DNA from: Acidobacteriota bacterium | GTDB lineage: Bacteria; Acidobacteriota; Terriglobia; Acidiferrales; UBA7541 | Assembly: GCA_003153585.1 (NCBI GenBank) | Contig: PLZZ01000079.1 | Location: 4,241-13,211, forward strand | DNA length: 8,971 nt | Direction of reading: 5' to 3' | Shown: positions 1 to 7,663 of the stretch, one piece after another | Position numbering within the stretch: the stretch's first letter is position 1 | Layout of the letters: the number at the start of each line of letters is the position of its first letter | Notes under the pieces: model-generated | What the model saw: only the letters and a program-made list of their open reading frames with translations | The model's database searches: none | What the model was told of the DNA's origin: nothing | Translations under genes and position numbers: made by a program

Positions 1-285
1 TGGCTGACCTCCATCGAGCGCAAGGGAGACAGTCTGGATATTGCGGGCGAAGCAGGTTCGATCAATGCCGTGGCCAATTTCATCACGCAGCTAAGGCGCT
101 CGGGCTACTTCGACAAGATTGAGATCAAAGAGGCAAAAGAAGACGACATTCTGAAGTCGGTTCAAACATACAACTTCACGATGACGGCCAATATATCTCA
201 GTCTTCCGTCCCTGAAGCGGAGCCGCAAGCCAAGCCCGCAGCCACCACGCCGCCCCCGCAGCCTGCGGCTAAGGGGAGGAGCTAG
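1..285 (+). CDS. pilN: Type IV pilus inner-membrane assembly protein PilN, C-terminal fragment
   Basis: The reading frame is open from the first base and ends at TAG 283-285, giving the last 94 residues of a protein whose start lies outside the window. The fragment begins WLTSIERKGDSLDIAGEAGS and continues with a VANFITQLRRSGYF segment, the usual ending of the periplasmic ferredoxin-like domain of PilN (Fimbrial assembly protein PilN family). In the known system PilN has a short cytoplasmic N-terminus that binds PilM, one membrane helix and a coiled coil, and it pairs with PilO; those parts are missing here. The last 25 or so residues are a Pro/Ala-rich, probably disordered tail, longer than I would expect for a proteobacterial PilN. 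Only two bases separate its stop from the pilO start, consistent with one operon. The identity rests on the fragment plus the pilO-pilP-pilQ order downstream. Confidence 0.88.
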   Translation, partial: WLTSIERKGDSLDIAGEAGSINAVANFITQLRRSGYFDKIEIKEAKEDDILKSVQTYNFTMTANISQSSVPEAEPQAKPAATTPPPQPAAKGRS

Positions 286-287
286 AA

Positions 288-932
288 ATGGCAACCGCCT
301 TCAGAGATTGGCCCTGGCCGCTGCAAGCTTTGTTTTATCTGGCGCTGACCGTGGTAATCATCGCGGCCGGCTTTTACGTTCCGGGTTTGCCGCTGGCGTC
401 CGTGCGCGCGCAATTGCAGGACGCGCAGAAACAGGAGAAGCCACTGGAGCAGGAAGTAGCGAACCTGCGAGTTTACAAACAACGCAAAGCCGAGCTGCAA
501 TCCCAAATGGACGCGCTGGAAAAACAGCTGGCTACCCTGCAAACAATCGTGCCCGAAGAGAAGCAAATTGACCAGTTCATGCTCATGATTCAAAGCGCGG
601 CAACGAGTTCCGGCGTTTCTCTGCGCAGAATGAAGGCCTTGCCTGTGGCCACGAAGCCTTATTACTTCGAATTGCCGTTCGAAGTAGAAGCCGACGGGCC
701 TTACTTTTCCGTTCTGGACTTCTTTTCGAGGCTTGGACGGCTTTCCCGGATCATCAATGTGGGCGACCTGAAGCTTACCGGCCTGGGGGGCAAACCAGCC
801 AGCAGTGCCTTTCGGATGAACCCGGGAGCATCAGTGACAGGGATATTCACGATCACCACCTTCTTTACGAAGGCGGCAGACCAGCCGGCAGCGCCAACGC
901 CGACGCCGACTGCCGCACCGGTAAGGCGGTAG
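288..932 (+). CDS. pilO: Type IV pilus inner-membrane assembly protein PilO
   Basis: This 214-residue protein has the PilO layout. A short cytoplasmic N-terminus is followed by one membrane helix at about residues 13-32 (LQALFYLALTVVIIAAGFYV). A Gln/Glu/Lys-rich coiled coil runs over about 37-90, and a periplasmic ferredoxin-like domain over about 95-195 contains FELPFEVEADGPYFSVLDFFSRLGRL and a RIINVGDLKL strand, both typical of the family. PilO dimerises with PilN and binds PilP, aligning the inner-membrane platform with the secretin. The start is secure: a strong Shine-Dalgarno (GGGGAGGAG, 273-281) lies six bases before ATG 288, just after the pilN stop. The protein ends in a Pro/Thr/Ala-rich tail (about 197-214), like the tail on the PilN fragment. 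The length is normal for the family. Confidence 0.94.
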   Translation: MATAFRDWPWPLQALFYLALTVVIIAAGFYVPGLPLASVRAQLQDAQKQEKPLEQEVANLRVYKQRKAELQSQMDALEKQLATLQTIVPEEKQIDQFMLMIQSAATSSGVSLRRMKALPVATKPYYFELPFEVEADGPYFSVLDFFSRLGRLSRIINVGDLKLTGLGGKPASSAFRMNPGASVTGIFTITTFFTKAADQPAAPTPTPTAAPVRR

Positions 933-941
933 GCAAAGACA

Positions 942-1496
942 ATGACACTAGTGAAGACAACCGCGAACTTGATAGCAGTTCTGGCGATGTCGTGTTTCCT
1001 GGTCCCTGCGACTTGGGGACAGACGGCAGCTCAGCCGCCGGCACCGGCGCAGGCACCGAAGGCCTCCCACAAGAAAAAGCCGGTAGCGGCAGCGCAAGGC
1101 GCCAAACCAAAGCAGACTGCCAAGGCTGACGCGAAGGCCGAAGAGAAGGCCGACGCCAAGCCGGAAGTGGCGGGGAAGCGCGATCCTTTTGTACCGCTGG
1201 TCAATGACAAGAAACCCAGTGGGCCGCCGTTGCCTCCGGGGAAAGCGGGTTTGGTAATTGCTACGGTACGCGTGGACGGGACTGTAAAGGCTGCCAGCGG
1301 AATGCTGGCGGTCGTGACGAATCCGGATCAACGAACTTATTTTATCCGGGAAGGTGACCGTCTGTATGACGGGGACGTAGAAAAGATTGGCTTAGATGGA
1401 GTGACCTTTAAGGAAAATTCCAAAGATGCATTCGGGAAGCCGGTCGAGCGATTAGTTACCAAGCGAATCTACCCGAGCGCAGGAGAGCAGCAATGA
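942..1496 (+). CDS. pilP: Type IV pilus assembly protein PilP
   Basis: This 184-residue exported protein is read as PilP, the periplasmic link between PilN/PilO and the PilQ secretin. Residues 1-26 form a signal-like hydrophobic segment. A Lys/Ala/Pro-rich flexible linker covers about 28-78. The folded part starts with the family's RDPFVPL motif (R80, D81, P82, F83) and continues with a beta-rich region of the form VRVDGT...MLAVVTNPDQRTYFIREGDRLYDGDVEKI, which fits the PilP C-domain. PilP is normally a lipoprotein; here the only early cysteine is C18 in AMSC, a poor lipobox, so the mode of membrane attachment is unclear. ATG 942 is nine bases after the pilO stop with only a weak ribosome-binding site. 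The stop overlaps the pilQ start (ATGA, 1493-1496), suggesting translational coupling. Confidence 0.9.
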   Translation: MTLVKTTANLIAVLAMSCFLVPATWGQTAAQPPAPAQAPKASHKKKPVAAAQGAKPKQTAKADAKAEEKADAKPEVAGKRDPFVPLVNDKKPSGPPLPPGKAGLVIATVRVDGTVKAASGMLAVVTNPDQRTYFIREGDRLYDGDVEKIGLDGVTFKENSKDAFGKPVERLVTKRIYPSAGEQQ

Positions 1497-3904
1497 GGAT
1501 TATGCGGAGGGCGTTGGGCTTGACTGCGCTGGTTGCAGCGGCCTTGATACTGACGAGCGGAGCGCTGCGGGCCAGCGATGGGCCGGTAGTGCATGTGAAG
1601 GCGGTGGTAAAGAACGGAACCGTGACGCTGGAAGCTGAGGCGAACGGCCCGTTCGAATACACCACCTATCGCCCAAGCGAGAGCCTCTATGTGCTCGATC
1701 TGAGCGGGGTGTCGGCAGCGGACCCGGCCGGAGCGCGGATGGTGGCCTCCGACTTGGTGAAGAGTTACCGCACGCTGACGTACACCGCGGGGAAGAAACC
1801 CGTGGTACGCCTGGAAATCCTGCTGAGCCAGGGCGTGGAGCCGCGCCTTGAGCGCAAGGACCCGCAACAGCTAACGCTGCTGGTATCGCGCACAAATGAT
1901 AGCGCGGGGAAGACTGCGTTAACTGGACCTGCTCCTGCCGTGACACCGATCTCGGTCCGGACCTCGGAAAACAAGACTCCCGGCACGACCTCTGAAGCTA
2001 TTCGCGAGGTTAAGCTTGCGCAGAACGGTGGTTCGACCGACGTAAATGTCGTTGGCACCGGAAAACTAACTTATCACGCGATTCGATTGCAGAATCCGGA
2101 CAGACTGGTCCTGGATTTTGCGGGCGCGCAACTGAAGACTCCTGAAAAACAGATTGCGAGCAACCTGGATCCGGTGCGTGAGATTCGGTTGGCGCAATTT
2201 TCGCCGCAGGTTTCGCGTGTCGTTATCGATTTAAGGCAAGCATCGCCGTACAACATTACTAGCTCAGACACCGGCATAACGGTGGAATTCACGAGCAAGA
2301 GTTCGAAGGGTGAGTTTGGAGGCGCGAAGTCAACGCCGGAAACTCAGCCCGCAGATGTGACCACCACGAAGCTGGCTCCGCAGGCGGTTCCGGCTCCGGT
2401 CACGATTCTGCCGGCAGCCTTTACGCAGCCCACTTCAGCGCTGGCGTCACCCTCCGGTACGCAGACGGAGATGGCGGCCAAGCAGATTGCCACGGAGGCT
2501 TCAGTCACTGCGTCGAATTCGAGCGCAGCGGTTGAAACTCCTACGTCGACTGCTTCGGCTCCGGCAATTTCGACCGTATCCGTGCAGCCGATAACAACTG
2601 TAGAGCCCCAGACGCCGGCTCCGTCAGGTAAATATTCGGGTGAACCGATTTCCGTAAACTTGAAGGACGTCGATCTGCGCGACTTCTTTCGGCTGATTCA
2701 CGAAATCAGCGGATTGAATATCGTTGTAGATCCGAGTGTGAAGGGCAACCTCACAATCGTCCTCGACGATGTGCCGTGGGATCAGGCCCTGGAAATCGTG
2801 CTGAAAAACAACGGCCTGGATAAGCAGCTTGAAGGAAACGTGTTGCGCATCGCGACGAAAGATACTTTGAAGCGCGAAGCTGACCAGAATCGGGAGTTGG
2901 CCAAGGCACAGGCAGAGGCAGCGGACGTGGTGACCACGACGCGCGTCCTCAGCTACGCAAAGGCCCAAGACCTGGTTCTTACGCTCAAGAAATTCCTGTC
3001 ATCGCGGGGCGACATTCTCGCGGACGTACGGTCAAATACGTTGATTATCCGGGACATTCCGAGCGTTTTGCCGGTGCTGGATAACCTGCTGCGGCAGTTG
3101 GACCGGAAATCACAGCAAGTGGAAATCGAAGCGAGGGTGGTCGCGGCCAATCGGTCGTTCACCCGCGATATCGGCACGCAGTTCGCGGCAGCGGTATCCG
3201 CGGGCGGCGGCCAGAGCGTCCTGGGCGGAGCGAGCACCGTTGGAACCAGCCCAATCGTGCGAAACTCACCCACTCCGCTGCCTCCGATCATAGTCGGGTC
3301 GGGCGCTAGCGCTCCAACGAGCGGCTCGATGCCGCTGATCACGAACCTGGGCGCCACAACGCCGACGAGCGCACTGAGCTATGCTTTCTCGTCCTCGAAC
3401 TTCGCACTGGATTTCATTATCAGTGCGGCAGAGGAAAGAGGCATCGGCAAGCTGATCTCGAAGCCGAAGCTGATTACGCAGAACAACCAAAAAGCGACTG
3501 TGAAGCAGGGTACGAAAATCCCGGTTCAAACGATCGTAAACAATACGGTCTCGGTGCAATTCGTGGATGCCGTACTCGAGCTTGACGTCACACCGCAAAT
3601 CACCTCCGAAGGCACCATCTTCATGGATGTGACGGTGACGAATGACCAAATTGACCAAGCCATTCCGCGCGTTCAAGGCATTCCCGCTATTGACACGCAG
3701 GAGGCTAACACCAAGGTCCTGATCGCTGATGGTGGCACGGTGGTTATCGGTGGCATCATCGTTTCATCGCAGAACACCACTGTTGACCAGGTACCTCTGT
3801 TCGGGAGTATCCCGGTGGTTGGCAACCTGTTCAAGCACACCAGCGTGAGCTCGAGTTCCCTGGAACTCTTGTTCTTCCTGACGCCGCGTATCTTGCCAAG
3901 CTAA
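1493..3904 (+). CDS. pilQ: Type IV pilus secretin PilQ
   Basis: This 803-residue protein forms the outer-membrane channel through which the type IV pilus is extruded and retracted. In order it has: a signal peptide (cleavage probably near residue 27); two AMIN-like peptidoglycan-binding domains (about 32-133 and 171-269); a Pro/Ala/Thr/Ser-rich linker (about 270-383); the secretin/TonB N0 domain (from ISVNLKDVDLRDFFRLI at 386 to about 455); one N1 domain (about 480-538); and the secretin core (about 544-801). The core carries DGGTVVIGGIIV (746 onward) and the near-terminal motif VPLFGSIPVVGNLFK (767-781), and ends with LELLFFLTPRILPS. A low-complexity insertion (about 571-625) interrupts the early part of the core. 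The start is supported by AGGAGAG at 1481-1487, five bases before ATG 1493; an in-frame ATG at 1502 is less well placed. It is the last pilus gene of the run and is followed by an intrinsic terminator. Confidence 0.96.
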   Translation: MRIMRRALGLTALVAAALILTSGALRASDGPVVHVKAVVKNGTVTLEAEANGPFEYTTYRPSESLYVLDLSGVSAADPAGARMVASDLVKSYRTLTYTAGKKPVVRLEILLSQGVEPRLERKDPQQLTLLVSRTNDSAGKTALTGPAPAVTPISVRTSENKTPGTTSEAIREVKLAQNGGSTDVNVVGTGKLTYHAIRLQNPDRLVLDFAGAQLKTPEKQIASNLDPVREIRLAQFSPQVSRVVIDLRQASPYNITSSDTGITVEFTSKSSKGEFGGAKSTPETQPADVTTTKLAPQAVPAPVTILPAAFTQPTSALASPSGTQTEMAAKQIATEASVTASNSSAAVETPTSTASAPAISTVSVQPITTVEPQTPAPSGKYSGEPISVNLKDVDLRDFFRLIHEISGLNIVVDPSVKGNLTIVLDDVPWDQALEIVLKNNGLDKQLEGNVLRIATKDTLKREADQNRELAKAQAEAADVVTTTRVLSYAKAQDLVLTLKKFLSSRGDILADVRSNTLIIRDIPSVLPVLDNLLRQLDRKSQQVEIEARVVAANRSFTRDIGTQFAAAVSAGGGQSVLGGASTVGTSPIVRNSPTPLPPIIVGSGASAPTSGSMPLITNLGATTPTSALSYAFSSSNFALDFIISAAEERGIGKLISKPKLITQNNQKATVKQGTKIPVQTIVNNTVSVQFVDAVLELDVTPQITSEGTIFMDVTVTNDQIDQAIPRVQGIPAIDTQEANTKVLIADGGTVVIGGIIVSSQNTTVDQVPLFGSIPVVGNLFKHTSVSSSSLELLFFLTPRILPS

Positions 3905-3939
3905 GCAACGGCAGGGCACATGAGGGTACTGCGGCCAAG

Positions 3940-5043
3940 GTGAAGCCCAAACCGGTACAAGTGAATTCAGGCCGGAGCCGAATCGATCGGCTCCGGCTTT
4001 CTTTTTCCAAACTGCGAGTTGACGCATTCCTCGTCACACACCTTCCCAATGTTCAATACCTGTGCGGGTTCAGTGGTAGCGCCGGAGCGCTGCTGGTGGA
4101 GACTTCCCGCTGCACGCTAATTACTGACAGTCGATATGCCTTTCAGGCGCGAGAAGAGGTTTCCGACGCCAATGTTCACATCGCAAAGCACGGACTGCTG
4201 CGCGGGGTTGCTGAAACGCTGGGGAGGCATCGCAAGCGGTTCCCGGTTGCTTACGGCCCCAGCCGCGTGACGGTGACGCAGAAGGCCACGCTGCAAGCGT
4301 TGGGAGGGCCGCAGGTGCGCTGGGTGGGCGATGGGGACGCAGTAGAACGGCTCCGTGCGGTTAAAGACCCAGGTGAGCTAGTCCTGATGCGGGAAGCCGC
4401 GAAGCTTATAAGTGACGTCTTTGCTGGGGCGCTGCCGGAAATCAAGCCGGGGATCGCCGAACTCACTCTGGCAGCAGAGATCGAGTACGCCATCAAGCAA
4501 AAGGGAGGAAGTGGAGCCTCTTTTGAGACGATCGTTGCCTCGGGGGCGCGATCTGCCTGGGCGCACGCCCGGCCCACTTGCAAGCCGCTCAGGAAAAACG
4601 AATTGGTCGTCCTGGACCAGGGTGCTATACTCCGCGGTTATTGCAGCGACCTGACTCGGACGGTCTTTCTTGGACGCGCTCCGGCGAGTGTAAGGCGGCT
4701 GTACAATGCCGTGCTGGAAGCTCAGGGAGCGGCTCGAGACGCCATCCGGCCGGGCGTGGAGGCTGGAGAGGTGGACGCCGCGGCGCGGCGGGCGCTGAAA
4801 CGCCATAGGCTGGCCCGGTATTTCACGCATAGCACCGGACATGGGCTGGGGATTGAAGTCCACGAAATGCCCCGGTTGGCCCGGGGCGAGAAAACGGTGC
4901 TCGAAGAGGGAATGGTCGTAACAATTGAACCGGGCGTTTACATTCAGGGACTGGGCGGCATACGGATTGAGGATGACGTAGTGGTTACTTCCAAGGGCGC
5001 CGTGGACTTGACGAGCGCACCCAGGGAATTCTTAGAACTCTAA
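3940..5043 (+). CDS. M24 family metallopeptidase (Xaa-Pro aminopeptidase/dipeptidase type)
   Basis: This 367-residue cytoplasmic peptidase is predicted to cut peptide bonds next to proline using two metal ions. An N-terminal creatinase-like domain (about 13-135) contains RIDRLR, VTHLPNVQYLCGFSGSAG and TDSRYAFQA. The pita-bread catalytic domain (about 140-360) has all five expected metal ligands: D226 (LDQG), D237 (CSDLTRT), H301 (HSTGHGLG), E330 (TIEPGVYI) and E344 (IRIEDD). It resembles the short single-subunit enzymes such as B. subtilis YqhT; whether it acts as aminopeptidase or dipeptidase cannot be decided from sequence. The start is uncertain: GTG 3940 is the longest option, with GAGGG at 3922-3926 rather far upstream, and GTG 3961 is an alternative. 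No start after the terminator hairpin keeps the conserved RIDRLR segment. Its stop directly abuts the accB start. Confidence 0.9.
   Translation: MKPKPVQVNSGRSRIDRLRLSFSKLRVDAFLVTHLPNVQYLCGFSGSAGALLVETSRCTLITDSRYAFQAREEVSDANVHIAKHGLLRGVAETLGRHRKRFPVAYGPSRVTVTQKATLQALGGPQVRWVGDGDAVERLRAVKDPGELVLMREAAKLISDVFAGALPEIKPGIAELTLAAEIEYAIKQKGGSGASFETIVASGARSAWAHARPTCKPLRKNELVVLDQGAILRGYCSDLTRTVFLGRAPASVRRLYNAVLEAQGAARDAIRPGVEAGEVDAAARRALKRHRLARYFTHSTGHGLGIEVHEMPRLARGEKTVLEEGMVVTIEPGVYIQGLGGIRIEDDVVVTSKGAVDLTSAPREFLEL
3971..4006 (+). terminator. Intrinsic terminator after pilQ, inside the next gene's 5' coding region
   Basis: A perfect 11-bp inverted repeat, GCCGGAGCCGA (3971-3981) and TCGGCTCCGGC (3987-3997), encloses a 5-nt loop (ATCGA). 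It is followed at once by TTTCTTTTT (3998-4006). This is the standard Rho-independent form and begins 67 bases after the pilQ stop. It coincides with codons 11-22 of the downstream M24 peptidase frame, whose translation there (GRSRIDRLRLSF) looks like genuine creatinase-type N-terminus, so the same DNA appears to serve as terminator and code. Function is inferred from structure only. Confidence 0.85.
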
Positions 5044-5604
5044 ATGGCGAAAAAATCGACTCCAGATTCTCAGTCCGGCCCGCGCGCCGGGGGCGTGGAC
5101 CTTCAGGAAGTTGAGCGGCTGCTTGAGTTCATGGAAAAGCATGGACTTGAGGAGTTCGAATACGAGCGCTCGGGATTCCGCATCCGTCTGAGGAAACCAT
5201 TCTCGCAGCCGACCGGCTTCAGCCGCGCGGTTTCGGCGCCGGACATTGTGGTGGCCGGCCCTTCTATTCCAGTTTCCTCTGCTCACGGTCCGACTTCAGG
5301 CGCGCCGGGCGCCCGAGAAGCATCAGGAGAACAAGGCCGTGCAGGTTCCGAAGACGTTCACGTGGTGAAATCGCCGATTGTGGGGACTTTTTACGCCGCC
5401 CCGACCGTGGGCGGCGAGCCATTCGTGACGGTGGGTTCTCGCGTGGAGGCCGGGCAGGCGCTATGCATCATCGAAGCGATGAAATTAATGAACGAGATTG
5501 AATCGGACGTGGCGGGAGAAGTGGTGCGGATTTTTGTCGAAAATGGCCAGCCGGTGGAATATGGCGAATCGCTTTTCGGCATTCACACGCACCGGAAGAA
5601 ATAA
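5044..5604 (+). CDS. accB: Biotin carboxyl carrier protein of acetyl-CoA carboxylase
   Basis: This 186-residue protein carries the covalently bound biotin that moves CO2 from biotin carboxylase to the carboxyltransferase in malonyl-CoA synthesis. An N-terminal region (about 17-52, [34 protein letters not shown]) is typical of AccB. A Pro/Ala/Gly-rich linker follows (about 53-105). The biotinyl domain (about 107-184) has [20 protein letters not shown], which includes the bacterial AccB thumb-type insertion, and the biotinylation motif EAMKLMNEI with K147 as the acceptor. The length is slightly above that of E. coli AccB (156). ATG 5044 follows the peptidase TAA with no intervening base and no good Shine-Dalgarno, so it may rely on coupling to translation of the upstream gene. 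accC follows after 20 bases. Confidence 0.96.
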   Translation: MAKKSTPDSQSGPRAGGVDLQEVERLLEFMEKHGLEEFEYERSGFRIRLRKPFSQPTGFSRAVSAPDIVVAGPSIPVSSAHGPTSGAPGAREASGEQGRAGSEDVHVVKSPIVGTFYAAPTVGGEPFVTVGSRVEAGQALCIIEAMKLMNEIESDVAGEVVRIFVENGQPVEYGESLFGIHTHRKK

Positions 5605-5624
5605 AGTTACTCACTCCAGGCGAA

Positions 5625-6974
<1,350 letters not shown>

Positions 6975-6983
6975 TTCTTTGGG

Positions 6984-6988
6984 GGAGG
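6984..6988 (+). promoter_or_regulatory. Ribosome-binding site that fixes the TTG start of thiE
   Basis: GGAGG (within GGGGGAGG) lies six bases before TTG 6995. No ATG or GTG is placed to give the conserved LYAILD beginning of a thiamine-phosphate synthase, so this strong site supports TTG as the initiation codon. Confidence 0.75.
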
Positions 6989-6994
6989 CGACGG

Positions 6995-7651
6995 TTGATC
7001 CCACCGCTTTACGCCATCCTGGACGCCAGCCCCGAATTCGCAGCCGAGTCCGCCTTAAACATTCCCGAAATTGCCGACCGATTGGTAGAAGCCGGCGTGG
7101 AGCTGCTCCAATATCGGGACAAGCACGGGTCTGCGCGGCGAATCCTTGATAGTTCACGGGCGCTCGCCGCCCGCTTTGCGCCGAAGGGCGTCCGCGTGAT
7201 TTTGAACGATCGCGCCGACATTGCCGCCATGGCCGGCGCAGCCGGGGTGCATGTGGGACAGGAAGATCTTCCCGTAGATGAAGCGCGAAAAATATGCGGC
7301 GCTCCTCTGTGGGTAGGAGTTTCGACACACACTCTGGAGCAATTGCGCGCGGCGGAAGCTACTTCGGCGGATTATATTGCGGTGGGACCCATCTTCCCGA
7401 CCGGGACAAAGGCAAATCCCGACCCGGTGGTCGGACTTGAATTTTTGCGCGCGGCCCGGCAAATCACGCGAAAACCACTTGTCGCCATAGGCGGCATCAC
7501 AGTAGAGTCCGCGGGTGAAGTTTATCGGGCCGGAGCGGATTCGATTGCGGTGATACGGGACTTGATGGCTGCGCGCAATCCGGCGCAGCGAGCGCGCGAG
7601 TATCTTGCAATAGCCAAACGAGTTCGGCCCGCGCGGCCTGCAGACAACTGA
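6995..7651 (+). CDS. thiE: Thiamine-phosphate synthase
   Basis: This 218-residue TIM-barrel enzyme joins the pyrimidine and thiazole halves of thiamine to give thiamine phosphate in the cytoplasm. Diagnostic motifs are present in order: LYAILD near the start; QYRDK (Q39, R41, K43), which holds the pyrimidine pyrophosphate; NDRADIA (N71, D72, R73); GVHVGQEDLP with D91 as second magnesium ligand; VGVSTHT; DYIAVGPIFPTGTK; and AIGGIT. These make ThiE far more likely than the regulator TenI, which lacks several of them. The late phosphate-binding stretch reads AVIRDLM rather than the more usual AVVSAI. The start is TTG with a strong Shine-Dalgarno. It lies 20 bases after accC; no other thi gene and no TPP riboswitch is in the window. 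Confidence 0.94.
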   Translation: MIPPLYAILDASPEFAAESALNIPEIADRLVEAGVELLQYRDKHGSARRILDSSRALAARFAPKGVRVILNDRADIAAMAGAAGVHVGQEDLPVDEARKICGAPLWVGVSTHTLEQLRAAEATSADYIAVGPIFPTGTKANPDPVVGLEFLRAARQITRKPLVAIGGITVESAGEVYRAGADSIAVIRDLMAARNPAQRAREYLAIAKRVRPARPADN

Positions 7652-7663
7652 GAGCATAGGCGA

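Noticed and set aside
3853..3868. GAGTTCC-ct-GGAACTC inverted repeat near the end of pilQ
   Set aside because: The loop is too short, the stem is modest, and the following sequence is only mildly T-rich; it encodes the conserved LELLFFLTP ending of the secretin. The much stronger terminator is at 3971-4006.
4603..4631. TTGGTC and TATACT 17 bases apart, a sigma-70-like promoter inside the peptidase gene
   Set aside because: The -35 matches only three bases of consensus and the sequence encodes the conserved region with metal ligand D226. One such match is expected by chance. Transcript start mapping could reopen it as an accBC promoter.
4869..4887. GCCCCGG-ttggc-CCGGGGC hairpin in the peptidase gene
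   Set aside because: There is no T-tract on either strand, and it lies in well-supported coding sequence after the HSTGHGLG motif; GC-rich codons explain it.
7648..7653. CTGAGA next to thiE, recalling the conserved TPP-riboswitch (THI box) sequence
   Set aside because: It lies at the thiE stop, not upstream of the gene, and the other conserved THI-box segments and stems are absent.
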